64,000 nt of DNA from Phycicoccus duodecadis (GTDB lineage: Bacteria > Actinomycetota > Actinomycetes > Actinomycetales > Dermatophilaceae). How positions within the stretch are numbered: the stretch's first letter is position 1; each line of letters starts with the position of its first letter. A program made the position numbers and the translations under genes. The stretch is taken from NCBI RefSeq assembly GCF_002846495.1, contig NZ_PJNE01000001.1, forward strand, positions 1,178,001 through 1,242,000. The letters run 5' to 3'. Shown here piece by piece: positions 31,465-40,400 of this stretch. The notes beneath the pieces are model-generated. The model saw only the letters and a program-made list of their open reading frames with translations, made no database searches and was not told where the DNA came from.

Positions 31465-31868
31465 CCCCGGCAGCGTAGGTACGGCGGCGCGCCCTCTCGG
31501 ATGCTCCCCCACCGGGAGCGCCCCGGCGCCCCACCACGCCTCGCTCCCCTCTCGGATGCTCCCCCACCGGGAGCGCGGCCCCGCGCAGAGGGCGGCGACG
31601 CCGCCTGACACCGCGTCACCCTCAGGAGCATCCGAGAGGCGCCGCAGGAGCCCTTACGCGGGCGGCTCGCCGCACGGCCACGCGACTGGACCCTGGTCAG
31701 GGCATACGACGGGGCGTCGGTCACCGGTGTCGGGCCGCCGGGAGAACGGAGCGCGACGGCCCCGGTTGGGCAGGGCCCTCCGTCCACAGGCCGCGCAGGG
31801 CCGCTCGCCCGTCCACAGATGCGCCGCGGCCGGTTCGCCACGAGCTTGGCGCGGAGCACGGTGATGAC
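31465..31868. other. Repeat-bearing intergenic region (404 bases)
   Basis: This has no gene. It contains two identical 30-base direct repeats and a 14-base inverted partial copy (described separately), followed by about 230 bases before the HTH gene. Two CGTCCACAG 9-mers (31781 and 31810) precede the HTH gene; their role is unknown. Confidence 0.6.
31492..31639. repeat. Direct 30-base repeats with an inverted partial copy
   Basis: Copies at 31492-31521 and 31547-31576 are identical over 30 bases, 55 bases apart start to start. Each contains the hairpin GCTCCC-CCACC-GGGAGC. An inverted copy of 14 bases is at 31626-31639. The set could form alternative large stems downstream of the deaminase gene. 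It may be a REP-like element or a multi-hairpin terminator. Confidence 0.75.
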
Positions 31869-32420
31869 ATGAACCGACACGTCCACGCGTACCCGACCTT
31901 CGCCCAGGAGCTGCTGGCGGCCCGCGCCGCGCTCGGACCGCAGGAGGTCGTCGGTCTCGCACTCCGCGCCGACCGCCGTCGCCGCGGCCTCAGCCAGCGG
32001 GCCTACGCGAGGCTGCGGGGTTGGTCACCGTCCTGGGTCGCCCGGCTGGAGTCGGCGGCGGGGCGGCTGAAGCTCGACGACCTCGTCGAGGCGCTCGAGG
32101 GGACGGGCTACGAGCTGGCCGTGTGCGAGACGAGCCACCCGCGGGACGACCCCGGCGACGACGACGAACCGCGGCCGCCTCCCGTCCCCGGTGGTGCCGC
32201 GCTCCCCGTCCCGGTCCCCGCGGACCACTGGGACCGTACCGAGCTCATCGCACGGGTGCGGGGCGGCGGGCGCCGCTTCCCGGCGCATCACCTGATCCAA
32301 CAGGTGAGCTACCCGCCGAACTGGTGGTGGGGAACCGAGTCGACGCAGGCGGGCAGCGTCGCACCGCACTGGTACGCCGACCCCGGCTGGGGCGCGTCCG
32401 AACCTCGTCAGGCGTCGTGA
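31869..32420 (+). CDS. XRE-like helix-turn-helix protein
   Basis: A 183-residue protein with a Cro/C1-type DNA-binding domain at about residues 28-80 (ADRRRRGLSQRAYARL, SPSWVARLESAAG), recognisable by the Q-x4-W/S-V-x-R-E pattern. The rest is an acidic Pro-rich linker and a C-terminal segment rich in aromatic residues (HHLIQQVSYPPNWWWG and PHWYADPGWG), for which I know no family. It stands alone in the plus direction and converges on murB with a 20-base gap. The first Met was chosen; no clear ribosome site. Confidence 0.65.
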   Translation: MNRHVHAYPTFAQELLAARAALGPQEVVGLALRADRRRRGLSQRAYARLRGWSPSWVARLESAAGRLKLDDLVEALEGTGYELAVCETSHPRDDPGDDDEPRPPPVPGGAALPVPVPADHWDRTELIARVRGGGRRFPAHHLIQQVSYPPNWWWGTESTQAGSVAPHWYADPGWGASEPRQAS

Positions 32421-32440
32421 CCCGTGGGGGGCGCCGGTCG

Positions 32441-33514
32441 TCAGAGGGTCTGACCCACCAGGACGGGCTCGTTGACCAGGGTCACGCCGAACGCGTCGCG
32501 CACGCCGTCGCGCACGGTGCGGGCCAGCGCCACCACGTCCTCGGCGCGGGCCGAGCCGCGGTTGGTCACGGCCAGGGTGTGCTTGGTCGAGAGTGCGGCC
32601 GGCCCGGGCATCCCGTAGCCCTTGCCGAACCCGGCCCGCTCGATGAGCCACGCGGCCGAGGTCTTGACCCCGCCGCCGGCCTCCGCGAACCGCGGCGGGG
32701 CCGGGGCGTCGGCTCCGAGCCGGGCGGTCACGCGCCGCTCCAGCTCGTCGGCCTCGACCTCCGAGAGCACCGGGTTGGTGAAGAACGAGCCGCACGACCA
32801 GGTGTCGTGGTCGGCGGCGTCCAGCACCATCCCGCGGCGGCCCCGCTGGGCCAGCACGGCGGCGCGGGCGTCGGCCAGCGGCACCCGCTCCCCCACCTCG
32901 ACGCCCAGCTGGGTCGCCAGGTCGCCGTAGCGCACCGGCGCCGAGAGGTCCCCGAGCACGAGCTGGAACATCACGTCGAGCACCACGTACCGGTCGGTCC
33001 CCTTGAAGAGCGAGTGGCGGTAGGTGAACCGGCAGTCGTGCGACGACATCGTGCGGACCTTCTCCTCGAGGCGGTCCCAGACCCGCACCCGCGCGATGGT
33101 CTGCGACACCTCCTGGCCGTAGGCACCCACGTTCTGCACCGGGGTGGCACCGGTCGACCCGGGGATGCCCGACAGCGCCTCGACGCCCGACCACCCCTGA
33201 CCGACCGCGAGCTCGACGAACGGGTCCCACGGCTCCCCCGCCGCGACCGTCACCGAGGCCCCGCCGCACTGGTCGGCCGAGTCGACCTCCACCCCGCGCG
33301 TCGCGACCTTCACGACCGTGCCGGCGACTCCCTCGTCGGGCAGCACGAGGTTGGACCCGCCCCCCAGCACCAGCAGCGGCTCGTCGGCGTCGTCGACCTC
33401 ACGGACCGCGTCGACCAGCTCGTCGGTGGTCTCGACGACCACCATGCGCTCGGCTGGGCCGCCGACCCGCATCGTGGTGTGCCCCGCGAGGGGCTCGCCC
33501 GCCAGCTCTCGCAT
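32441..33514 (-). CDS. murB: UDP-N-acetylmuramate dehydrogenase
   Basis: Flavoenzyme that reduces UDP-GlcNAc-enolpyruvate to UDP-MurNAc in peptidoglycan synthesis; 357 residues. FAD-binding LVLGGGSNLVL is at about residues 47-57 and SGIPGSTGATPVQNVGAYGQE in the middle. The catalytic Ser is in GSFFTNPV, type I pattern, and STKHTLAVTNRG closes the active site. ATG at 33514 overlaps by one base the stop of the MaoC gene upstream, so murB ends the rpmG-hadA-hadB-murB group. Confidence 0.97.
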   Translation of the reverse strand: MRELAGEPLAGHTTMRVGGPAERMVVVETTDELVDAVREVDDADEPLLVLGGGSNLVLPDEGVAGTVVKVATRGVEVDSADQCGGASVTVAAGEPWDPFVELAVGQGWSGVEALSGIPGSTGATPVQNVGAYGQEVSQTIARVRVWDRLEEKVRTMSSHDCRFTYRHSLFKGTDRYVVLDVMFQLVLGDLSAPVRYGDLATQLGVEVGERVPLADARAAVLAQRGRRGMVLDAADHDTWSCGSFFTNPVLSEVEADELERRVTARLGADAPAPPRFAEAGGGVKTSAAWLIERAGFGKGYGMPGPAALSTKHTLAVTNRGSARAEDVVALARTVRDGVRDAFGVTLVNEPVLVGQTL

Positions 33515-33936
33515 CAGTCGAGGCGCACGACGGCGACGCAGCGCCCGAGCACCTTCGCACCGTCGGCGCTCACCGTGAGCTCGACCGTGACCCGGCCGGC
33601 CTCGACGTCCACGCCCTTGACCGTGCCCTCGACGACCAGCTCGGTGCCGGTGACCGGCACCACCACGGGCTTGGTGAACCGCGTGCCGTACTCGACCACG
33701 CGGCCGGCGTCACCGGCCCACTGCGAGACCACGGAGCCGGCCGCGCCCATCGTCCACATGCCGTGGGCGATGACGTCGGGCAGCCCGACCGAGCGGGCGA
33801 ACTCCTCGTCCTGGTGGATGGGGTTCTGGTCACCGGAGGCGTTCGCGTAGGCGACGAGGGTCTCGCGGGTGACGGGCACCGTCACGGGGCCGACCGTCTC
33901 GCCGACCGAGACCGTGGCGAGGGCGCGCGCGGCCAT
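33514..33936 (-). CDS. MaoC-like dehydratase, HadB type
   Basis: Hot-dog-fold hydratase/dehydratase of 140 residues. The hydratase-2 motif YANASGDQNPIHQDEEFA (about residues 30-47) holds the catalytic Asp and His, followed by IAHGMWTMG. It resembles HadB of mycobacterial (3R)-hydroxyacyl-ACP dehydratase and is co-encoded with the HadA-like subunit, with one-base stop/start overlaps on both sides. Mycolic acids need not be present; the enzyme may serve fatty-acid metabolism. Confidence 0.9.
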   Translation of the reverse strand: MAARALATVSVGETVGPVTVPVTRETLVAYANASGDQNPIHQDEEFARSVGLPDVIAHGMWTMGAAGSVVSQWAGDAGRVVEYGTRFTKPVVVPVTGTELVVEGTVKGVDVEAGRVTVELTVSADGAKVLGRCVAVVRLD

Positions 33937-34385
33937 CAGCCCTCGCCTCCCCGGACGACGATCGTCGAGACGCAGGTGGCGAGCGCCTCGCCCCCGGTCG
34001 TCGCGAGCTCGGTGCGGGTGGTGACCATCGAGTGGCCGCCGGCCTGGCGGACCTGGTCGACGGTCAGGGTGCCCACGACCTCGTCGCCGGCCGTGATGGG
34101 CCGGTGGTGGACGAAGCGCTGCTCGCCGTGCACGACGCGGCTGTAGTCGATGCCGGCCTCGGGGTCGGTGACGTAGGCGCGGTCGGCCGACTGCGCGAAC
34201 CGCACGGCCATCGTGGGGGGCGCGATGACGTCGGCGTAGCCGGCCGCGCGGGCCGCCTCGGGGTCGGTGTGGACGGGATCGTCGGCGCCCACGGCAGCGG
34301 CAAAGGCGGCCACGAGGGCGGCGTCGACGGGGTGCGGCCCGTCCGGCGGGTAGGTGCGTCCGACGAAGTCGGCGTTGACGGCCAT
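33936..34385 (-). CDS. FAS1-like MaoC domain protein, HadA type
   Basis: Hot-dog-fold partner subunit of 149 residues, matching HadA/HadC (N-terminal MaoC family). It begins MAVNADFVGRTYPP. The segment VGADDPVHTDPEAAR (about residues 32-46) resembles the hydratase motif but lacks the full YAxASGD form, as expected for the substrate-binding partner rather than the catalytic one. In M. tuberculosis rpmG2-hadA-hadB-hadC sit together beside tRNA-Trp and secE; here rpmG precedes hadA and murB follows hadB. Confidence 0.88.
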   Translation of the reverse strand: MAVNADFVGRTYPPDGPHPVDAALVAAFAAAVGADDPVHTDPEAARAAGYADVIAPPTMAVRFAQSADRAYVTDPEAGIDYSRVVHGEQRFVHHRPITAGDEVVGTLTVDQVRQAGGHSMVTTRTELATTGGEALATCVSTIVVRGGEG

Positions 34386-34435
34386 GCCCTCACTCTAGGG
34401 GCGCCCGGGCGGTCGGGCGGGACCCGCCGCACACG

Positions 34436-34477
34436 CGACGAGGCCGCCGGCACCGTGTGGTGCGGGCGGCCTCGTCG
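34436..34477 (-). terminator. Terminator after rpmG
   Basis: Outer arms 34436-34448 and 34465-34477 pair perfectly over 13 bp, with an inner GCACC/GGTGC stem in between. It starts 15 bases past the rpmG stop and precedes hadA. Confidence 0.8.
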
Positions 34478-34492
34478 GGTGACGCGCTGGGG

Positions 34493-34663
34493 TCAGCGGG
34501 TCTCGCGGTGCGCGGTGTGCTTCTGGCAGCGCGGGCAGAACTTCGCCAGCTCGAGCCGGTCGGGGTCGTTGCGCCGGTTCTTCTTGGTGATGTAGTTGCG
34601 CTCCTTGCACTCCGTGCACGCCATGGTGATCTTGGGGCGGACGTCGGCGCTCTTGCTGGCCAC
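34493..34663 (-). CDS. rpmG: 50S ribosomal protein L33
   Basis: Small ribosomal protein of 56 residues, starting [16 protein letters not shown] from GTG at 34663. Two CxxC pairs (CTEC and CPRC) form a zinc ribbon, so this is the zinc-binding C+ form of L33. [20 protein letters not shown] is the conserved core. The gene is short and easily missed. It is separated from hadA by a terminator hairpin but keeps the neighbourhood known from mycobacteria. Confidence 0.97.
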   Translation of the reverse strand: MASKSADVRPKITMACTECKERNYITKKNRRNDPDRLELAKFCPRCQKHTAHRETR

Positions 34664-34788
34664 GGGGCAACCTGCTCTCGGAAAACGATGGTGGATCGGT
34701 GGGCGGCGCGGACCCGGGAGGGCCCCACGCGCATCAGCACAACAGGGTACGCGACCCCGGTGTTCCCGGGAAATCGCGAGCCCTTGCG

Positions 34789-34862
34789 TAGCGGGAGCGG
34801 GGCTCGATCCCGCGACCTCACGATTATGAGTCGTGCGCTCTAACCAGCTGAGCTACCCCGCC
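34789..34862 (-). tRNA. tRNA-Met (CAT), elongator type
   Basis: The 74-base gene folds as a cloverleaf with 5' GGCGGGG and 3' TCCCGCT (G-U pairs at both ends), discriminator A. The anticodon stem-loop CGACTCATAATCG gives anticodon CAT. The GGCGGGGTAGCTCAG start and D-loop are elongator-like; the initiator form would have an unpaired first base. CCA is not encoded. Confidence 0.95.
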
Positions 34863-34913
34863 TTGGGAACGACCGAAGCCCCCTCTCGGGGAGCTGGACT
34901 CCGGGCGGACCAG

Positions 34914-34986
34914 AGCCCCCTGTCGGAATCGAACCGACGACCTTTTCCTTACCATGGAAACGCTCTACCGACTGAGCTAAGGGGGC
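34914..34986 (-). tRNA. tRNA-Thr (GGT)
   Basis: A 73-base cloverleaf gene. The acceptor GCCCCCT pairs with AGGGGGC, the anticodon stem TTTCC/GGAAA encloses ATGGTAA, giving GGT, and the T-loop is TTCGATT. It is 51 bases upstream of tRNA-Met on the same strand and probably cotranscribed. CCA is not encoded. Confidence 0.95.
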
Positions 34987-35035
34987 GTTCGCCGGGCGTC
35001 GGAACGCTCGGCAGCGCGACGGAGACATTACAGGG

Positions 35036-35788
35036 TCACGCTCGGTCCAGTGAAATCCGGGACTCCACCAGCGCCGGTCCGTACCAGGTGAGCAGCCGCC
35101 CGGACACCATCCGCGTCGGCACCCGGGTGAACGCCTCGGGCCCGTCGGCGGCGGTGAACTCGTACGGCTCGTCGGGCAGCAGCACCTCGTCGGCGAGCGC
35201 CGGGTCGTCGAGGGACCCCACCTCGGCCGCCGGGTAGCGCCCCGGCCCGGTCCCGCCCACGACCTCGTAGCCCAGGCGGGCGAGCAGGTCGGCGGTGAAC
35301 GTGGGCCGACCCACGACCATCCACGGGTCGCGCCAGATCGGCACGACCACGCGGGCGCGCGGCGCGGGCACCGGGCCCTCCCAGGCGGCGTCGGCGTCCG
35401 TCAGCCAGCCGGGGGCCCGGACCCCCACCCCCTCGACCAGCAGGCGCCGCATCGACGCCAGCGCCTGCGGCACGGTCTCGATGCCGGTGACCCAGACGGC
35501 CAGGCCGCGCTCGCGCATCCGGCGCACGTCGAGCTCGCGGTTCTCCTCCTTGTTGGCCACGACCAGGTCGGGTGACAGGGCGGCCACCGCGGCCAGGTCG
35601 GGGTTCTTGGTCCCCCGCACGCGCGGCACGTCGAGGCCCACCGGGTGGGTGCACCAGTCGGTCGCCCCCACCAGCCGGTCGGGGCAGGTGACGGCGAGCG
35701 CCTCGGTGAGCGACGGGACCAGCGACACGACGCGGCGCGCCGGCCCCGCCAGGGGAACCGGCGCGCCGAGGTCGTCGAGGAGCGGCAC
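35036..35788 (-). CDS. Helical-backbone metal/cobalamin receptor-like protein
   Basis: A 250-residue protein with the TroA/BtuF-type substrate-binding fold. The N-terminal RVVSLVPSLTEAL segment and the VGATDWCTHP and LVVANKEENR segments are typical of B12/siderophore-binding proteins. It starts with GTG at 35788, 5 bases after the dehydrogenase stop, and has no signal peptide or lipobox. It is therefore cytoplasmic rather than a transporter lipoprotein. A role in cobalamin handling is possible, since a B12-dependent mutase is encoded 2 kb away, but that is inference. Confidence 0.72.
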   Translation of the reverse strand: MPLLDDLGAPVPLAGPARRVVSLVPSLTEALAVTCPDRLVGATDWCTHPVGLDVPRVRGTKNPDLAAVAALSPDLVVANKEENRELDVRRMRERGLAVWVTGIETVPQALASMRRLLVEGVGVRAPGWLTDADAAWEGPVPAPRARVVVPIWRDPWMVVGRPTFTADLLARLGYEVVGGTGPGRYPAAEVGSLDDPALADEVLLPDEPYEFTAADGPEAFTRVPTRMVSGRLLTWYGPALVESRISLDRA

Positions 35789-35793
35789 GGGGG

Positions 35794-36555
35794 TCAGCGC
35801 GGCGCCATCCGCAGCGAGCCGTCCATCCGGATGACCTCGCCGTTGAGGTAGTCGTGGTCGATGATCGCGAGCGCCAGCTGCGCGTACTCCTCGGGGCGGG
35901 CGAGCCGCTGCGGGAACGGCACCCCGGCGGCCAGGCCGGCCCGGAACTCGTCGGACACGGTGGCGAGCATCGGGGTCTCGACGATGCCGGGGGCGATCGT
36001 CATGACCCGGATGCCGTACTGCGCGAGGTCGCGCGCGGCCGGCAGGGTGAGCCCGACGATGCCGCCCTTGGAGGAGGAGTACGCGGCCTGCCCGACCTGG
36101 CCGTCGTAGGCGGCGATGCTGGCGGTGTTGACGACGACGCCCCGCTGGCCGTCGGCGTCGGGCTCGGTGGCGGCGATGGCCTCGGCCGCGACCGTCATCA
36201 CCACGAAGGTGCCGACCAGGTTGACCTGCACGACCTTGGTGTAGAGGTCGATCGAGTGGGTGCCCTTGCGGCCCAGGATGCGCGCCGACGGCCCGATGCC
36301 GGCGCAGTTGACCACGACGCGCAGGGGCCGGGCCGGGTCGCCGGCCGCCTCCGCGACCGCTGCGCGGACGTCGGCCTCGGACGTGACGTCGGTGGGCACG
36401 TAGGTGACGCCCTCGACCTCGGGGCCGGCCGCGCAGGCGTCGGGCAGGTCGAGGGCGACGACGCGGGCGCCCGTACCGGCCAGGGCGGCGGCGGTGGCCG
36501 CGCCCAGACCGGAGGCGCCACCGGTGACGATGGCGGAGATGTCGGTGGTCTGCAT
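35794..36555 (-). CDS. SDR-family 3-hydroxyacyl-CoA dehydrogenase
   Basis: NAD-dependent short-chain dehydrogenase of 253 residues, closest in pattern to type II 3-hydroxyacyl-CoA (HSD17B10-like) dehydrogenases. The cofactor loop TGGASGLG is at about residues 11-18, NCAG in the middle, and the catalytic Tyr and Lys are in YSSSK. The LAQYGIRVMTIAPGIVETPM segment is typical of this subgroup. ATG at 36555 has AGGA 8 bases upstream; another ATG at 36564 lacks spacing. It may act in branched-chain or fatty-acid oxidation along with the mutase. Confidence 0.87.
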   Translation of the reverse strand: MQTTDISAIVTGGASGLGAATAAALAGTGARVVALDLPDACAAGPEVEGVTYVPTDVTSEADVRAAVAEAAGDPARPLRVVVNCAGIGPSARILGRKGTHSIDLYTKVVQVNLVGTFVVMTVAAEAIAATEPDADGQRGVVVNTASIAAYDGQVGQAAYSSSKGGIVGLTLPAARDLAQYGIRVMTIAPGIVETPMLATVSDEFRAGLAAGVPFPQRLARPEEYAQLALAIIDHDYLNGEVIRMDGSLRMAPR

Positions 36556-36629
36556 GCTCGTCATCCTGCCACCGGGAGCGGGGGCGGCGGCGGGGGCGGC
36601 CCGTCGGACCGGCGCCGTACGGTGGCCCC

Positions 36630-37424
36630 ATGACGCTGCGCATCGGTGGACACGTCGACCAGGCCGACCCGGTGGCCGAGGCCGCCGCTCGCGGGGCCAC
36701 GCTGAGCCAGTTCTTCCTCGGCGACCCGCAGAGCTACAAGGGCCCGGTCGTCGAGTACGCGGGGGGTGCCGCAGCGCTCAAGGCGGCGGCCGAGGCGGCC
36801 GGCGTCGACCTCTACGTGCACGCTCCGTACCCCATCAACGTCGCCTCCACGAACAACCGCATCCGCATCCCGGGCCGCAAGCTGCTGCAGCAGCACCTGC
36901 ACGCGGCGGCCGAGATCGGCGCCAAGGGGGTCGTCGTACACGGCGGGCACCTGGGCAAGGACGAGGACGCCGGCGTCGGCTTCGACAACTGGCGCAAGTG
37001 CGTCGACGGCCTCGAGATGCCGGTGCCGCTGCTCATCGAGAACACCGCCGGCGGCGACAACGCGATGGCGCGCCGGCTCGAGGCCGTCGAGCGGCTCTGG
37101 GAGGCCGTGGGGCGAGCCGAGGGCGGCGACACCGTGGGGTTCTGCCTCGACACCTGCCACGCGCACGCCGGGGGCAACGACCTCGGCAGCGTGGTCGAGA
37201 GGGTCCGGGCGGTGACCGGGCGCATCGACCTGGTGCACTGCAACGACAGCCGCGACGAGTTCGACTCCGGCGCCGACCGGCACACCAACCTCGGCGCGGG
37301 GCACATCGACGGCGCCGACCTGGCCGAGCTCGTGCGCACCGCCGGCGCCCCGGTGGTCGTCGAGACCCCCGGCGGGGTCGAGGGTCAGCGCGCCGACATC
37401 GACTGGCTGCGCGCGCGCCTCTGA
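36630..37424 (+). CDS. nfo: Deoxyribonuclease IV (AP endonuclease)
   Basis: Endonuclease IV cleaves 5' to abasic sites in base-excision repair; 264 residues, TIM-barrel. The zinc-ligand motifs are all present: VHAPY, VHGGH, LIENT, CLDTCHAH, HCNDSRDEF, ADRHTN and VVETPG. These supply the expected His, Glu and Asp ligands. ATG start at 36630. It faces the divergent dehydrogenase and converges with icmF, so it is likely a single-gene unit. Confidence 0.95.
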   Translation: MTLRIGGHVDQADPVAEAAARGATLSQFFLGDPQSYKGPVVEYAGGAAALKAAAEAAGVDLYVHAPYPINVASTNNRIRIPGRKLLQQHLHAAAEIGAKGVVVHGGHLGKDEDAGVGFDNWRKCVDGLEMPVPLLIENTAGGDNAMARRLEAVERLWEAVGRAEGGDTVGFCLDTCHAHAGGNDLGSVVERVRAVTGRIDLVHCNDSRDEFDSGADRHTNLGAGHIDGADLAELVRTAGAPVVVETPGGVEGQRADIDWLRARL

Positions 37425-37465
37425 GCCGGGCCGCTCCCCGGCCGCTCTCCTGGGGTACCGCCGTC

Positions 37466-40400
37466 TCAGACGTTGCGGCGGTACTGCCCACCCACCTCGA
37501 AGAACGCCTCGGTGACCTGCTGGAGCGAGCACACCCGGGCGGCCTCCATCAGCACCGCGAAGACGTTCTCGCCCGATGTGGCGGCGGCCTTGAGCCGGGC
37601 CAGCGCCTGCTCGGCCTCCTCGCGGTGGGCCTCGCGGAAGGCCTGCACCCGGGCCAGCTGCGACTCCTTCTCGGCGTCCGTGGCGCGGGCCAGCTCGACC
37701 TCGCGGGGCGAGGCGTCGGCATCCGGGCGCACGAAGGTGTTGACCCCGACGACCGGCAGCGAGCCGTCGTGCTTGCGGTGCTCGTAGAGCATCGACTCGT
37801 CCTGGATGCGGCCGCGCTGGTAGCCGGTCTCCATGGCCCCGAGCACGCCGCCGCGCTCGGAGATGCGGTCGAACTCGGCCAGCACGGCCGCCTCGACGAG
37901 GTCGGTCAGCTCGTCGACCACGAACGAGCCCTGGAGCGGGTTCTCGTTCATCGCCAGGCCCCACTCCTTGCCGATGATCAGCTGGATGGCCAGGGCGCGG
38001 CGCACCGACTCGGTGGACGGGGTCGTCACGGCCTCGTCGTAGGCGTTGGTGTGCAGGCTGTTGGCGTTGTCGTAGATCGCGATGAGCGCCTGCAGCGTGG
38101 TGCGGATGTCGTTGAAGTCCATCTCCTGCGCGTGCAGCGAGCGGCCCGACGTCTGCACGTGGTACTTCAGCTTCTGGCTGCGCTCGTTGGCGCCGTACTT
38201 CTCGCGCATCGCGACGGCCCAGATGCGCCGGGCCACGCGGCCGATGACGGTGTACTCGGGGTCCATCCCGTTGCTGAAGAAGAACGACAGGTTGGGCGCG
38301 AAGTCGTCGACGGCCATCCCGCGGGCCAGGTAGGCCTCGACGTAGGTGAACCCGTTGGCGAGGGTGAAGGCGAGCTGGCTGATGGGGTTCGCCCCGGCCT
38401 CGGCGATGTGGTAGCCGCTGATCGAGACCGAGTAGAAGTTGCGGACCTGGTTCGCGATGAACCACTCCTGGATGTCGGCCATCATCCGCAGCGAGAACTC
38501 GGTGGAGAAGAGGCAGGTGTTCTGGCCCTGGTCCTCCTTGAGGATGTCGGCCTGCACCGTGCCGCGTACCGTGGCCAGCGCCCGGGCCCGCACCTCGTCA
38601 CGCTCCGCGTCGGTGGCGGCGCGGCCGTTCTCCTCCTCCCACGCCTCGACCTCACGGTCCATGACGGTGTTCAGGAAGAACGCCAGGATGGTCGGCGCGG
38701 GCCCGTTGATCGTCATCGAGACGCTCGTGGAGGGGGAGGTCAGGTCGAAGCCCGCGTACAGCTCCTTCATGTCATCGAGCGTGGCCACCGAGACCCCGGA
38801 GGTGCCGACCTTGCCGTAGACGTCCGGGCGCGGGTCGGGGTCGCGGCCGTAGAGGGTCACCGAGTCGAAGGCGGTCGAGAGCCGGGTCGCCGGCTGTCCC
38901 TCGGAGAGCACCCGGAAGCGGCGGTTGGTGCGGGCCGGGTCGCCCTCGCCCGCGAACATCCGGGCCGGGTCCTCGCCGTCGCGCTTGAACCGGAAGACGC
39001 CGGCGGTGAAGGGGAACCAGCCGGGGAGGTTCTCGCGCCGCAGGAAGGTCAGCAGGTCGCCGTCGTCGTGGTAGCGCGGCAGCGAGACGCGGCGGACCGG
39101 GTTGCCCGACAGCGACTGCCGCACCAGGGCGGTACGGATCTCGCGGTCGCGGACGGTGACGACCTGCTCGTCGCCGGAGTAGTCGGCCACGGTGTCGGCC
39201 CACTGGGTGAGCTGCGTGGCCACGGCGGGGGGAAGCTCCTCGCGCGCGGCGTCGAGGAGCGCGTCGAGGTCGGTGGTGTCCTTGCCGGCGAGGGCGAGCG
39301 CCTCGCGCGCGTCGCCGAGGCGCTGCAGCCGCCGGGCGGTGTCGGCCCAGCGCTCGGTCTCGGCGTGGTAGCCGCGCACGGTCTCGGTGATCTCGGCCAG
39401 GTAGCGCACCCGCTGCGGCGGTACGACCTGGCGCAGCACGGTGGAGTGCCGCACGTCGACCGCGGGCAGCGAGGGCTCGCCCACCGGCAGCCCCTCGGCC
39501 GCCAGCCGCCCGCGCAGCTCCTGATAGAGCGCGGTGACGCCGTCGTCGTTGAAGGTCGCGGCCGAGGTGCCGAAGACCGGCATGTCCTCGGGGCGCTTGC
39601 CGAAGGCCTCGCGGTTGCGCACCATCTGGCGGCCCACGTCGCGCAGAGCGTCGAGGGCGCCGCGCCGCTCGAACTTGTTGATGGCCACGACGTCGGCGAG
39701 GTCGAGCATGTCGATCTTCTCGAGCTGGCTGGCGGCGCCGAACTCGGGCGTCATCACGTAGAGGTTGACGTCGGCGTAGGAGGTGATGGCGGCGTCGCCC
39801 TGGCCGATGCCGGGGGTCTCGACCACGACGAGGTCGTAGCCGGCGGCCTTGAGCACGGTGAGGACGTCGTCGAGGGCCTCGGGCACCTCGCGGCCACCGC
39901 GGGTGGCGAGGCTGCGGAAGTAGACCCGGTCGCCGTCGAGGCTGTTCATCCGGATGCGGTCGCCGAGCAGGGCGCCACCGCCGCGCCGGCGGGTGGGGTC
40001 GACCGCCACGCAGGCGATGCGCAGCTTGTCCTGCTGGTCGACGCGCAGCCGCCGGACCAGCTCGTCGGTGAGGCTGGACTTGCCGGAGCCACCGGTGCCG
40101 GTGATCCCCAGCACGGGCACGCGGCGGGCCTGTGCGGCCCGCTGGAGCGCGCCGCGCATGGTGTCGTCGAGGTGGCCGGTCTCGGCCGCGGTGAGGGCTC
40201 GCGCGACGGCCGAGCGCTCGCCCGCGAGGACGGCCTCGACGGTGGTGGGCGCGGCCTCCCAGAGGTCGGTGTCGCAGGCGGCGATCACCTGGTTGACCAT
40301 GCCGGGCAGGCCGAGGCGCTGGCCGTCCTCGGGGCTGAAGATGGTGACGCCGGCCTCGCGCAGCCGGGCGATCTCGGCCGGCACGATGACACCGCCGCCG

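Noticed and set aside
31492..31576. Possible CRISPR array from two 30-base repeats
   Set aside because: Only two copies, a 25-base interval and internal hairpins with an inverted partial copy; no cas genes anywhere in the window.
31781..31818. CGTCCACAG 9-mers considered as DnaA boxes
   Set aside because: Two copies, each differing from the actinobacterial TTGTCCACA box at the ends, and no dnaA, dnaN or AT-rich unwinding element nearby.
37425..37442. Short inverted repeat between nfo and icmF considered as a bidirectional terminator
   Set aside because: Six-bp arms in very GC-rich DNA are not distinguishable from chance.
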